Assembly (NCBI GenBank): GCA_934700635.1
Contig: CAKUXU010000010.1
Coordinates: 1 to 17,143 of the forward strand
Source: an uncultured Eubacteriales bacterium
Lineage (GTDB): Bacteria; Bacillota; Clostridia; Oscillospirales; Acutalibacteraceae
DNA length: 17,143 nt
Direction: 5' to 3'
Shown here: positions 1 to 7,319 of the stretch, piece after piece
Layout: each line of letters begins with the position of its first letter
Numbering within the stretch: the first letter of the stretch is position 1
Made by a program: the position numbers and the translations under genes
The notes under the pieces: generated by a model
What the model was told of the DNA's origin: nothing
What the model saw: only the letters and a program-made list of their open reading frames with translations
Database searches by the model: none

Positions 1-265
1 TTTTGCTGATTGCTATAGCTGTAGATCCGTGTAAAACGGAAGACAAATCACCTAAACCTGCATTTTCTGCAGCACGTTTCAATAAAGTATTTTTTATTAC
101 CAAATACTCTATATCGGACTCACGTAAATCTTTTCTGAGTTTAGTGTCATCTCCGACATTTATTCCTTGGTATTCTACTAAAACACCTGCACAAGAAGAT
201 TTAAGTTTTTCGGCAATACTGCTAACAATAGCTTTTTTCTCTTCTAAAGCTTTAACACTTGGCAA
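1..265 (-). CDS. rplJ: 50S ribosomal protein L10, 5' part only
   Basis: L10 forms the base of the L7/L12 stalk on the large ribosomal subunit, which recruits translation factors. The visible 88 residues begin MPSVKALEEKKAIV and contain GVLVEYQGINV and a segment like IEYLVIKNTLLKRAAE, the typical L10 N-terminal RNA-binding domain. The C-terminal part that binds L7/L12 lies beyond the window edge. The start is a TTG at 265-263, chosen because a GGAGGTG site sits 6 bases upstream and no ATG is available. The gene is preceded by its own promoter, an L10 leader and an attenuator, so it is separately regulated from the rplK-rplA unit upstream. Identification is confident; only the start codon class is unusual. 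Confidence 0.95.
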   Translation of the reverse strand, partial: MPSVKALEEKKAIVSSIAEKLKSSCAGVLVEYQGINVGDDTKLRKDLRESDIEYLVIKNTLLKRAAENAGLGDLSSVLHGSTAIAISK

Positions 266-290
266 ATTGTTCACCTCCAAATTTAATATA

Positions 291-342
291 TAAAAAAGTT
301 ACCGAGTCATAATCACTCCGAAAAGCGAGTAAAACCGGTAAC
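291..342 (-). terminator. Attenuator hairpin between L10 leader and rplJ
   Basis: On the minus strand a GTTACCG (342-336) pairs with CGGTAAC (304-298), enclosing a second small hairpin with ACTC/GAGT arms, and is followed at once by a run of six T. This has the form of an intrinsic terminator placed 26 bases before the rplJ start. Its position right after the L10 leader matches the known arrangement in which binding of L10(L12)4 to the leader lets the terminator form. That mechanism is family knowledge; the hairpin and T-run are seen directly. Confidence 0.8.
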
Positions 343-412
343 AAATGTCTGTTCGGGTAATCCTCGGTAGGAATTATGCTTAAAAAGCACCTACTGTCTT
401 CGGAATCATTAT
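343..412 (-). promoter_or_regulatory. Ribosomal protein L10 leader RNA
   Basis: The minus strand reads CCGAAGACAGTAGGTGC (403-387), then TTCCTACCGAGG (374-363). The pairing GTAGG/CCTAC and the flanking AAGACAG and CCGAGG blocks are the hallmark of the Bacillota L10 leader, which folds like the L10-binding site in 23S rRNA. It lies between a good promoter (421-449) and the attenuator (291-342), so the three pieces form one autoregulatory unit for rplJ and, presumably, rplL beyond the edge. Confidence 0.85.
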
Positions 413-420
413 TGTTCTTT

Positions 421-449
421 ATTGTACTACAAATTTAAAAAGTTGTCAA
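421..449 (-). promoter_or_regulatory. Promoter of rplJ
   Basis: TTGACA (449-444), a 17-base spacer and TACAAT (426-421) form a near-consensus sigma-A promoter. The predicted transcript would start near 414, just before the L10 leader. Confidence 0.8.
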
Positions 450-674
450 CAGTAAAATTATTATTTATCAAAATATGTTATAAATCTTTTATTAATGTAT
501 CAGATGTGTTGTGATTATTAATTTTCATTCAGTTAATATTTGTGTTTTATATTCGGCAATTTTAAAATCGTAGGACATAATTCTATTAAACACTGAAAAT
601 GCCATTATAGAACTGTCTTTAAATTGTTTTTTAAGTGTTAAAGCATATCAATAATTTTGAAATTTACTACCAAT
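450..674. other. AT-rich intergenic stretch, no supported gene
   Basis: I see no convincing gene here. The minus strand holds a short open frame of 26 codons starting at an ATG around 617 (MAFSVFNRIM...) without a clear ribosome binding site, so it is not called. The stretch would be the 5' part of any transcript started at the distal promoter (675-703). Confidence 0.4.
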
Positions 675-703
675 ATGTTAACATATAATTTATATTCTGT
701 CAA
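675..703 (-). promoter_or_regulatory. Possible distal promoter upstream of rplJ
   Basis: TTGACA (703-698), 17 bases, TAACAT (680-675). The -35 box overlaps the T-run of the rplA terminator. If active it would add about 250 bases ahead of the L10 leader. The sequence match is good but the region is AT-rich, so a chance match is possible. Confidence 0.45.
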
Positions 704-738
704 AAAAAATAAAAATCTACCCTTAGATAAAGGATAGA
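702..738 (-). terminator. Intrinsic terminator after rplA
   Basis: A 9-bp stem TCTATCCTT/AAGGGTAGA (738-730 with 724-716, one G-U pair) with a 5-base loop is followed by TTTTTATTTTTTTT. It lies 9 bases past the rplA stop and should end the rpmG-to-rplA transcript. Confidence 0.85.
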
Positions 739-746
739 CTTTAAAA

Positions 747-1448
747 TTATTGAGCGTTTTCAAACTTACCGGCATTAATTTTGACGCCGGGACCCATGCT
801 TGAAGATACAACACAAGATCTAATATATTGACCTTTTGCTCCCTCAGGTTTTGCTTTAACTATAGCATCCATCAAAGCATCGAAGTTTTCAAGCAATTTC
901 TTTTCACCGAAAGATGCTTTTCCAATAGGACAATGAATAATATTAGTTTTGTCAAGACGGTATTCAATTTTACCTGCTTTTGCATCTTTAACAGCTTTCG
1001 CAACATCCATTGTAACCGTTCCTGCTTTTGGGTTTGGCATAAGGCCACGAGGTCCTAAAATTTTACCGAGTCTTCCAACAACGCCCATCATGTCGGGTGT
1101 GGTTATAAGTACATCGAAATCCATCCAATTTTCGGATTGAATTTTTTGAGCCATTTCTTCGGCTCCAACATAATCTGCGCCAGCTTCTTTAGCAAGTTTT
1201 TCGTTTTCGCCTTTGCAAATTACTAAGATTTTAATCTTTTTACCTGTACCATTAGGTAAAATCATTGCACCGCGAACTTGTTGGTCAACATATCTTGAGT
1301 CTACACCAAGTCTGACATGAAGTTCAATTGTTTCATCGAACTTAGCTTTTGCGGTTTTAACACATATTCCCATAGCTTCACTTGAATCGTAAGAAACTGA
1401 TGGGTCATATGATTTAATACTTTCTCTGTATTTCTTTCCGTATTTCAT
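747..1448 (-). CDS. rplA: 50S ribosomal protein L1
   Basis: L1 is the mobile stalk protein at the ribosomal E site and, in bacteria studied, represses its own mRNA. The 233-residue product has the usual length. It carries [20 protein letters not shown] (about residues 128-147), the most conserved L1 stretch, and an N-terminal region beginning [10 protein letters not shown]. The ATG has AGGAGG 7 bases upstream. It follows rplK by 60 bases, and that gap holds an L1-binding-like hairpin (1467-1494). A terminator follows directly. Nothing in the protein looks abnormal. Confidence 0.98.
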   Translation of the reverse strand: MKYGKKYRESIKSYDPSVSYDSSEAMGICVKTAKAKFDETIELHVRLGVDSRYVDQQVRGAMILPNGTGKKIKILVICKGENEKLAKEAGADYVGAEEMAQKIQSENWMDFDVLITTPDMMGVVGRLGKILGPRGLMPNPKAGTVTMDVAKAVKDAKAGKIEYRLDKTNIIHCPIGKASFGEKKLLENFDALMDAIVKAKPEGAKGQYIRSCVVSSSMGPGVKINAGKFENAQ

Positions 1449-1466
1449 ATTTTTCCTCCTGAATTA

Positions 1467-1494
1467 GTGGTAAAATCGGATTTTTTCCTCCCAC
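1467..1494 (-). promoter_or_regulatory. L1-binding-like hairpin before rplA
   Basis: The minus strand reads GTGGGAGGA (1494-1486), a short A loop, then TCC, GATTTTA and CCAC (1470-1467). GTGG pairs with CCAC and GGA with TCC, leaving an asymmetric loop of GA opposite GATTTTA. The layout and the conserved GGGAG and GAT..ACC pieces match the motif before rplK (1964-2003) and resemble known L1 sites in mRNA. That L1 binds here is inferred. Confidence 0.55.
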
Positions 1495-1508
1495 CTAAAG
1501 GGACTCTG

Positions 1509-1943
1509 CTAATCAACAACTTCAATACCCATACTTCTTGCAGTACCGGCAACCATTGAAATAGCTGTTTCAATATTTGCAGCGTTTAAATCCGGCATTT
1601 TTAAAGTGGCTATTTCTTCGACTTGTTTTCTTGTGATTTTAGCAACTTTTGTTTTATTCGGAACGCCTGAACCGGATTTGACTCCGCAAGCTTTTTTGAT
1701 TAAAACAGCAGCCGGTGGTGTCTTTGTTATGAACTCAAAAGACTTATCTTCATAAATTGTTATTACAACAGGAATTATAAGTCCTTCGTCTTTACTTTGT
1801 GCAGTACGATCGTTGAATTCTCTTGTGAATTGCACAATGTTAATACCGTGAGGTCCAAGTGCAGAACCTACCGGGGGTGCCGGAGTTGCTTTACCGGCGG
1901 GAATTTGTAATTTTACGATTGATTTGACTTTTTTACTAGCCAA
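1509..1943 (-). CDS. rplK: 50S ribosomal protein L11
   Basis: L11 sits at the GTPase-associated centre of the large subunit with 23S rRNA and L10. The product starts [19 protein letters not shown] and includes [17 protein letters not shown], the canonical L11 N-terminal domain, and a C-terminal RNA-binding part ending [10 protein letters not shown]. Starting at TTG 1943-1941 gives 144 residues, the family length. GGAGGTG lies 5 bases upstream. An upstream in-frame ATG overlaps that ribosome binding site, and a longer reading would translate through the L1-like hairpin, so both are rejected. The gene lies between nusG and rplA as in most bacteria. Confidence 0.96.
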   Translation of the reverse strand: MASKKVKSIVKLQIPAGKATPAPPVGSALGPHGINIVQFTREFNDRTAQSKDEGLIIPVVITIYEDKSFEFITKTPPAAVLIKKACGVKSGSGVPNKTKVAKITRKQVEEIATLKMPDLNAANIETAISMVAGTARSMGIEVVD

Positions 1944-1963
1944 TTTTTGCACCTCCATATTTT

Positions 1964-2003
1964 GTGGTAAATCACGAAGTAAATATAATTTTACTTCTCC
2001 CAC
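1964..2003 (-). promoter_or_regulatory. L1-binding-like hairpin before rplK
   Basis: On the minus strand GTGGGAGAAGTAAA (2003-1990) faces TTTACTTC, GTGATTTA and CCAC (1967-1964). GAAGTAAA/TTTACTTC is a perfect 8-bp stem and GTGG/CCAC an outer stem, separated by GA on one side and GTGATTTA on the other. GGGAG and GTGAT..ACC are the conserved parts of L1 target sites in rRNA and in L11-operon mRNAs. It lies about 20 bases before the rplK start, where L1 binding would block translation. Confidence 0.65.
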
Positions 2004-2071
2004 GCTTTTGCAAAAAGCTTTTCTAAGCTCTCTGCGACAAGGAAATTTTTAAATTTTAAATATTAGTTTGA

Positions 2072-2593
2072 TTACATAACAGGTTCAAGCTGTGAAAGAG
2101 GTATTTCCGCAGGAGTTTCTCTTCCAAACATTGAAACAACAATCTTAGCAATTTTTTGCTGCGTGTCAATTTCAACAACTTTACCAACCATGTTAGTAAG
2201 TGCTCCTTCAGTGATTCTAACCGACTCACCAACGCTATAATTAAGACTTACACTGCGTTTTTCAACACCGAGCTTCTTAACTTCTTCCTGAGTTAAAGGA
2301 ATCGGTTTTGTTGAAGAGCCAACAAATCCGGCACAACCTCTGATGTTTCTGACTATATACCAAGAATAATCATTAAGAATCATTTTTACTAAAACATAAC
2401 CCGGAAAAATCTTTCTTTCGACTTCTCTTTCTTTGTTATCTTTTATTTCCAAAACGGTTTCAGTAGGAATTTTTATGTCTTGTATTAAATCTTCTATTCC
2501 ACGATTTTCAATGGTTTTTCTGAGGTTTGATGCGACTTTGTTTTCATAACCGGAATAAGTATGCACAACATACCATTTTGCTTCCTCAGACAT
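2072..2593 (-). CDS. nusG: Transcription termination/antitermination factor NusG
   Basis: NusG binds the clamp of RNA polymerase and affects pausing, termination and coupling to translation. The 173-residue protein has an NGN domain (about 5-110, starting WYVVHTYSGYENKV, with RKIFPGYVLVKM) and a C-terminal KOW domain (about 122-173, VRITEGALTNMVGKVVEI). Length is normal. The ATG has GAGAGG upstream. It sits 26 bases after secE and is followed by the rplK leader, the usual secE-nusG-rplK-rplA order. No unusual residues noted. Confidence 0.98.
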   Translation of the reverse strand: MSEEAKWYVVHTYSGYENKVASNLRKTIENRGIEDLIQDIKIPTETVLEIKDNKEREVERKIFPGYVLVKMILNDYSWYIVRNIRGCAGFVGSSTKPIPLTQEEVKKLGVEKRSVSLNYSVGESVRITEGALTNMVGKVVEIDTQQKIAKIVVSMFGRETPAEIPLSQLEPVM

Positions 2594-2619
2594 AACTTAT
2601 CTTTCCTCTCCGGATTTTC

Positions 2620-2838
2620 TTACTTACTTGATACCGACATAACCATTCCGAGTAATTGAATAAGACCTGCATCAAGTATTGCTACAAAAACACCAACAAC
2701 AAATATCATTGCTAGTACAATTCCGGTGTTTTTAAAAACTGTTTTTTGTGTTGGCCAAACAATTTTCTTTAACTCTATTTTGGAATCAACGAAAAAATTT
2801 TTAAGCTTTGCAAATATTCCTTTTTTAGTTTCACTCAT
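2620..2838 (-). CDS. secE: Preprotein translocase subunit SecE
   Basis: SecE clamps SecY in the protein-export channel of the cytoplasmic membrane. The 72-residue product is the short, single-span Gram-positive form: a basic amphipathic N-terminal part, the conserved ELKKIVWPT motif (about 22-30), then one hydrophobic span (about 38-66). GGAGG lies 6 bases before the ATG. It follows rpmG by 21 bases and precedes nusG, as is typical. Confidence 0.96.
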   Translation of the reverse strand: MSETKKGIFAKLKNFFVDSKIELKKIVWPTQKTVFKNTGIVLAMIFVVGVFVAILDAGLIQLLGMVMSVSSK

Positions 2839-2859
2839 TGTTTTGCCTCCAGTCTAGTT

Positions 2860-3009
2860 TTACTTTGTTTCTTTGTGCGGAGTATGTTTTCTACAAAAAC
2901 GACAATGTTTGTTCATCTGGACTCTATCCGGATTACTTTTCTTGTTTTTCGTAGTTTCATAATTTCGCTGCTTACATTCTGTGCAGGCAAGCGTAACTTT
3001 TACCCTCAT
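2860..3009 (-). CDS. rpmG: 50S ribosomal protein L33, zinc-binding form
   Basis: This 49-residue gene begins [19 protein letters not shown] and ends [14 protein letters not shown]. Two CxxC pairs (Cys9/12 and Cys36/39) make the zinc ribbon of the C+ type of L33. The ATG at 3009 has GGGAGGTG 6 bases upstream. It is the first gene of the transcript that continues into secE, nusG, rplK and rplA, driven by the promoter at 3088-3116. The rpmG-secE-nusG order is common in Bacillota. Confidence 0.96.
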   Translation of the reverse strand: MRVKVTLACTECKQRNYETTKNKKSNPDRVQMNKHCRFCRKHTPHKETK

Positions 3010-3047
3010 CTACGGCACCTCCCGGTATTTCGGAATAATTTAGCCTC

Positions 3048-3080
3048 CCTCTGAACTTTTTACAAGTCTAAAATCAGAGG
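3048..3080 (-). other. Leader hairpin before rpmG
   Basis: In the 5' leader of rpmG, CCTCTGA (3080-3074) pairs with TCAGAGG (3054-3048), with a possible inner GACTT/AAGTT stem. It is not followed by a T-run, so it is not a terminator. It could stabilise the message or bind a regulator; no known leader class is recognised. Confidence 0.5.
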
Positions 3081-3087
3081 TAGGAGA

Positions 3088-3116
3088 ATTTTATCATATT
3101 TTCTTTAAAAAGTCAA
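3088..3116 (-). promoter_or_regulatory. Promoter of the rpmG-secE-nusG-rplK-rplA unit
   Basis: TTGACT (3116-3111), a 17-base spacer and TAAAAT (3093-3088) fit a sigma-A promoter. It starts about 80 bases before rpmG. No clear terminator separates it from the end of the pts operon at 3179. Confidence 0.75.
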
Positions 3117-3178
3117 CACATATTTATTTTAATGTTCAAAATTAAAATATTTTTGCCATAAAATTTGATGCAATAGAT

Positions 3179-4777
3179 TTATTTCGATGAAATAGATTCT
3201 ATATACTCTTCAAGTTCGCTTTTTATGACCGAAACCCTTGGACCATACACCACTTGGACTCCGTCGCCTTTCTTTATTACTCCTGCAGCGCCGCTTGATT
3301 TAAGAATATCCTGATCTACTTTTTCAATATCACTGACTTTTACTCTTAAACGTGTTGCACAGCAATCTAAATTTTCAATATTCTCTATTCCTCCTAAACC
3401 TTCAAGAATTTTTGAAACGTTGGAGTTTTCTTTTGAAGCATTGAAATCTTTTTTAGTGTAAAGCTTTGATTCGGTGTCATCGTCTTCTCTTCCTGGAGTT
3501 ATAATATTAAATTTGATAATTGCAAATTTGAATAAGAAATAGTATAAAACGGCATAGGCTGCCCCTACGGGTATTACGTAAATCCAGTTTGTTTTGCTGT
3601 TTCCTTGCAGTACACCGAATAAAATTAAATCTATTAATCCACCTGAAAATGTTGTACCGATAGTTACTTTAAGAAGATGCATAAGCATAAAAGATATACC
3701 GGCGAAAATACAGTGAACACCATAAAGTGCGGGAGCAACAAATAAAAATGTAAATTCCAATGGCTCAGTTATTCCTGTTAGCATACTTGTTATTGCTGCA
3801 GAAATAAGTAATCCTCCCACAACTTTCCTTTTTGAAGGTTTAGCAGTATGGTACATTGCAAGTGCTGCAGCAGGAAGTCCGAAAATCATGAATGGGAATT
3901 TACCTGCCATAAATCTTGCTGCTCCGATACTAAACTTCGTAACGCTTTGAGAACCGAGTTCCGCAAAGAATATATTTTGAGCACCAGTTACATAGTGACC
4001 GTCTACGATAGCAGTTCCTCCGATCGCAGTTTGCCAAAACGGCATATAAAATACATGATGAAGCCCAAAAGGAATCAAAGCTCTTTCAGTTATACCGTAA
4101 ATTAGTGTTCCAGCATATTTTGAAGCTGTTACAAGCCCACCGATTGAATACATGATTTCTTGTATCCACGGCCAAACAAAATACATTATTATTCCTACAC
4201 CTATATAGGCAATTGAAGATATTATTGGAACAAATCTTATTCCTCCGAAAAACGATATAACATTTGGAAGTTTTATTTTATAGAATTTGTTGTGTAAATA
4301 TGCTACTCCCAGACCTGTTAATATTCCTCCGAAAACACCCATATCAAGAGACTGTATACCACAAACTGAAGTGAGCATTCCTTCTCTTAAAGCTCCAGGT
4401 TTGAGTTTTCCGCTTAAAGTTAAAAGAGATGAAACAGTTTGATTCATTACTAAAAATGAAATTGCTGCAGAAAGAGAAGCAACCGCTTTTTCTTTTTGTG
4501 CCATTCCAAGAGCCACGCCCATAGCGAATATAAGCGGTAAATTGGCAAATATTATTTCTCCTGTCTGTTTCATGACGGTAAAAATTGCATTTAGTAATGT
4601 ATTTTCACCTAAAATATTTTCAAGTCCGAATGAACTGATCATTTGAGGATTAGAAAAAGATGCACCTATTCCGAGTAGTAACCCTGCAATTGGAAGAAGT
4701 GCTATTGGAAACATAAATGATTGCCCAACACGTTGCAATAAACTGAAAATTGAATTTTTCTTATTCAAAAAGTACAC
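3179..4777 (-). CDS. ptsG: PTS enzyme IICB, glucose/maltose/GlcNAc family
   Basis: Membrane permease that imports a sugar while phosphorylating it. Of 532 residues, about 10-415 form the EIIC channel: many hydrophobic spans, LLPIAGLLLGIG near the start, FGLHHVFYMPFWQTAIGG, and the family signature GITEPLEFTFLFVAP. The EIIB domain is about 455-528, with phospho-acceptor Cys473 in the motif DCCATRLRV. There is no EIIA domain; that is the separate gene just upstream. The start is GTG at 4777, 25 bases after the EIIA stop, with only a weak AGAAAG site, so a nearby TTG is possible. Glucose is the likeliest substrate given the ptsH-ptsI-EIIA context, but the family also takes maltose, GlcNAc and glucosides, so the symbol is tentative. 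Confidence 0.85.
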   Translation of the reverse strand: MYFLNKKNSIFSLLQRVGQSFMFPIALLPIAGLLLGIGASFSNPQMISSFGLENILGENTLLNAIFTVMKQTGEIIFANLPLIFAMGVALGMAQKEKAVASLSAAISFLVMNQTVSSLLTLSGKLKPGALREGMLTSVCGIQSLDMGVFGGILTGLGVAYLHNKFYKIKLPNVISFFGGIRFVPIISSIAYIGVGIIMYFVWPWIQEIMYSIGGLVTASKYAGTLIYGITERALIPFGLHHVFYMPFWQTAIGGTAIVDGHYVTGAQNIFFAELGSQSVTKFSIGAARFMAGKFPFMIFGLPAAALAMYHTAKPSKRKVVGGLLISAAITSMLTGITEPLEFTFLFVAPALYGVHCIFAGISFMLMHLLKVTIGTTFSGGLIDLILFGVLQGNSKTNWIYVIPVGAAYAVLYYFLFKFAIIKFNIITPGREDDDTESKLYTKKDFNASKENSNVSKILEGLGGIENIENLDCCATRLRVKVSDIEKVDQDILKSSGAAGVIKKGDGVQVVYGPRVSVIKSELEEYIESISSK

Positions 4778-4802
4778 CGCTTTCTTATTATTTTAAAATT
4801 TA

Positions 4803-5285
4803 TTATTGGTTCTTTTCGTATGTTATTACGCAGGTTTCTCCTGCAACAACTTCGCCGTAGCAAGGATTCATTGATTTTATACTATTAATGTTCGTGATAA
4901 GAAGTGAGGTATGTAAAGGGTAGCCCATCTTTTTAATGAATTCTATGTCTGCTGTTGCTAGTTTATCACCGACGTTAACAGTATCGCCGTTTTTAACAAA
5001 GCACTTGAATCCTTCTCCTTTTAAGTTTACTGTGTCTACTCCAATGTGAATCATTATGTCAAGACCGTCATCGGATTTTATACAAAAAGCATGCCCTGTT
5101 TCGGTTACTTGATCAATAACTCCTTTTACTGGCGAAAGAACTTCATTTGTACTCGGTATAATAGCTACTCCATCACCTAATATTTTTTCAGAAAAAACCT
5201 CATCTGGTACATCAGCAATTGGAATGCATTTTCCTGTTTGAGGTGATATTATTTTCTGCAAATTGTCTTCTTCCATACTTTTCAT
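4803..5285 (-). CDS. crr: PTS glucose-family enzyme IIA
   Basis: Cytoplasmic carrier that takes phosphate from HPr and passes it to the EIIB domain of the next gene. The 160-residue protein matches a stand-alone EIIA-Glc: PVKGVIDQVTETGHAF, then GLDIMIHIGVDTVNLKGEGF. His80 is the expected phosphorylated residue and His65 its partner, matching His90 and His75 in E. coli. The ATG at 5285 has AAGGAG 9 bases upstream. It lies 19 bases after ptsI and 25 before the EIICB gene, so the operon resembles ptsHI-crr with the permease added. A separate EIIA is less usual in Bacillota, where it is often fused to EIICB. The symbol crr is by analogy. Confidence 0.9.
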   Translation of the reverse strand: MKSMEEDNLQKIISPQTGKCIPIADVPDEVFSEKILGDGVAIIPSTNEVLSPVKGVIDQVTETGHAFCIKSDDGLDIMIHIGVDTVNLKGEGFKCFVKNGDTVNVGDKLATADIEFIKKMGYPLHTSLLITNINSIKSMNPCYGEVVAGETCVITYEKNQ

Positions 5286-5304
5286 GATTGATATCTCCTT
5301 ATGT

Positions 5305-6969
5305 TTAAATTTTTTTTAGTATATTTTCTTTTATCTCTGAAATATTTGTATTTATAATTTTTTCTCTTATTTTAAGTATAAACGGAGCAGACATAGAAAG
5401 TTCGTCTACACCCATTGCAAGATATGTTTCAAGCAAGGACTCATCTGATGCAGACTCTCCGCATATACCGACTTTTATGTTGTTTTTATGGGCATTATCA
5501 ATTACGAATTTTATCATGCGGATAATTGCTTTATGGTGGGTGTCAAACATAGTATTGACTTTACTGTTTTGCCTGTCGACTGCTAATGTGTATTGAGTTA
5601 AATCATTTGTACCGATGCTGAAAAAGTCTACTTCTTTAGCAAGTTCATCACTTATCGCAACCGCTGCAGGAGTTTCTATCATTATGCCTTTTTTAATGCT
5701 GTTGCTGAAAGGTACACCACTTTCCGAGAGTTCTTTTTCGATTTCTTTTAAATAATCTTTTATTTTCATTACTTCAGAAACAGATGAAATCATAGGAAAC
5801 ATTATTGATACGTTTCCATAGATTGAAGCTCTGTATATAGCTTTGAGTTGAGTTTTAAAAACCTCAGGATTGTCAAGGCAAACTCTGATGCCTCTGTATC
5901 CCATTGCCGGATTATGTTCAAAAGGAAGATTAAAATAATCTGCTTTTTTGTCTGAGCCTATGTCAATTGTTCTTATTACTACTTCTTTTTGATTCATCCT
6001 TTGAAGTATGTCTTTGTATACTTCAAATTGGTAATCTTCCGAAGGAAAATCTTTTTTTCCTAAATAAATAAATTCACTTCTTAAAAGACCTATACCACCT
6101 GAATCATTTTCTATTATTTCGTCTATTTCTCCGGGATTGTTCATGTTTGCATAAACTTTTATTTCTTTGCCGTCAAGTGTGATATTTTTTTTACCTTTAA
6201 GACTTTTTAAAAGCTTTTTTGATTTTTCTTGCTCAATTTTTTTATTTTTGAAAAGCTTTAAAATTATATCCTCAGGATCTATATAAACTTCACCCGAACT
6301 TCCATCGAAAACTACATATTTTCCATTATATTCTTCTAAAAGCTGATTTTTAAGGCAAACTACACCCGGAATTTTCATTACTCTTAAAAGTATTGAGGTG
6401 TGTGAATAAGTTGAGCCATCTGTACACAAAAAGCCTTGAACTTTGTTTTTATCTACCGAAGAAATTTCACTGGGTGTAAAATCGGATGCTGCTAAAATTA
6501 CATTTCCACTTTTATTTTCAAGTTCAAAAGTATTTTTTTTACCCATTAAGATATTTATTATGCATTTCGAGATGTCTATTATGTCAACTGCTCGACCTTT
6601 CATATATGGATCAGGCATATCCGAGAAAAATTTCTCAAATTTTTTTGACGTTTTCCAAACCGCATATTCTGCTGATGTTTTTTCTGAATATATGATTTGA
6701 ATTATTGAGTCTTTGAAATCTTTGTCTTTTATCATTGTTTCATGAAATTTAAAAATTTCTGCTTCGTCTTCTCCGAGAGACATTAAAATTTTTTCATAAA
6801 GAGATTTTGTGTATACCAAAGCTTGTTTTTCTGCTTTTTCATATCTTTCTATTTCAGCTTCGGGATTATCCGATTCTTTTTTTTCGAAGTTTAATTCTTG
6901 AGAAATGTTTACAACAAGTTTTCCAAAAGCTACACCTTCCGATATTCCTGTTCCTTTTAGGATAATCAT
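5305..6969 (-). CDS. ptsI: PTS enzyme I, PEP-protein phosphotransferase
   Basis: First enzyme of the PTS: takes phosphate from PEP on a histidine and gives it to HPr. The 554 residues are close to the family length. The phospho-His is His190 in DGSTYSHTSILLR. The PEP-binding barrel shows GIGLLRSEF, IRTIDIGSDK, NPAMGYRGIRV, GIMIETPAAV and FFSIGTNDLTQYTLAVDR. The catalytic Cys is in VGICGESASD. The stretch MFDTHHKAIIRMI differs from the common YxPxHPAVL form, a mild divergence. The ATG has AAGGAG 8 bases upstream, inside the last codons of ptsH, with 3 bases between the genes; translational coupling is likely. Confidence 0.97.
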   Translation of the reverse strand: MIILKGTGISEGVAFGKLVVNISQELNFEKKESDNPEAEIERYEKAEKQALVYTKSLYEKILMSLGEDEAEIFKFHETMIKDKDFKDSIIQIIYSEKTSAEYAVWKTSKKFEKFFSDMPDPYMKGRAVDIIDISKCIINILMGKKNTFELENKSGNVILAASDFTPSEISSVDKNKVQGFLCTDGSTYSHTSILLRVMKIPGVVCLKNQLLEEYNGKYVVFDGSSGEVYIDPEDIILKLFKNKKIEQEKSKKLLKSLKGKKNITLDGKEIKVYANMNNPGEIDEIIENDSGGIGLLRSEFIYLGKKDFPSEDYQFEVYKDILQRMNQKEVVIRTIDIGSDKKADYFNLPFEHNPAMGYRGIRVCLDNPEVFKTQLKAIYRASIYGNVSIMFPMISSVSEVMKIKDYLKEIEKELSESGVPFSNSIKKGIMIETPAAVAISDELAKEVDFFSIGTNDLTQYTLAVDRQNSKVNTMFDTHHKAIIRMIKFVIDNAHKNNIKVGICGESASDESLLETYLAMGVDELSMSAPFILKIREKIINTNISEIKENILKKI

Positions 6970-6972
6970 AAA

Positions 6973-7260
6973 TCATTCTCCTTTCGGATTTTCTGTTTCT
7001 GAGGCTAAGTTTTCGGTTAAAAGTTTTGTTATTGTTTCTGCTGCTTCTGATTCATCGGGACCTTCGAAAATAATTTTTATTTTATCTCCTTCTTTAATAC
7101 CGAGACCCATAATTGAAAAAAGTCCCTTAGCATTTGAAGAAGCTTTTTGTGTTTCTATTGTTATAGAACTTTCAAATTTGGATGATTGATTTACAAGCAT
7201 TCCGGCTGGTCTTGCGTGCATACCGTTTGCACCTGTCCATAAAAATGTTTTTGTTATCAT
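6973..7260 (-). CDS. ptsH: PTS phosphocarrier protein HPr, Ser46 site replaced
   Basis: Small cytoplasmic carrier between enzyme I and EIIA. The 95-residue protein has the active site NGMHARPAG with His15, so phosphotransfer is intact. In Bacillota, HPr is normally also phosphorylated on Ser46 in KSIMGVMSLGI by HPr kinase, which drives catabolite repression through CcpA. Here the aligned stretch reads KGLFSIMGLGI, so position 46 is Gly; the only nearby serine is Ser49. The tail ASETENPKGE is a few residues longer than usual. The ribosome binding site (AAAGG, 9 bases before ATG) is modest. First gene of the four-gene pts operon, with a roughly 200-base leader. Identification is firm; the regulatory meaning of Gly46 is inference. 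Confidence 0.95.
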   Translation of the reverse strand: MITKTFLWTGANGMHARPAGMLVNQSSKFESSITIETQKASSNAKGLFSIMGLGIKEGDKIKIIFEGPDESEAAETITKLLTENLASETENPKGE

Positions 7261-7296
7261 AATTTAAAACCTTTGTAAGCCACAATTTTTAATAAT

Positions 7297-7319
7297 TTGC
7301 ATATGATAATCATAGGCAA
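7297..7319 (-). repeat. 23-bp imperfect palindrome in the ptsH leader
   Basis: Minus-strand arms TTGCCTATGAT and ATCATATGCAA flank a single central T, with one mismatch in 11. It lies 37-59 bases before the ptsH start and about 150 bases downstream of the promoter. It could be an operator or an RNA hairpin. It lacks the CG core of a CcpA cre site and there is no T-run after it. Confidence 0.5.

Noticed and set aside
3..293. Plus-strand open frame opposite rplJ
   Set aside because: It is the antisense shadow of a clear L10 gene.
540..620. 26-codon frame on the minus strand (MAFSVFNRIM...)
   Set aside because: No clear ribosome site and too short to judge; it may be chance or decayed sequence.
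1944..2003. Longer rplK starting at an in-frame codon at 2003
   Set aside because: It would add 20 non-L11 residues, has no ribosome site and runs through the L1-like hairpin; TTG 1943 has GGAGGTG at good spacing.
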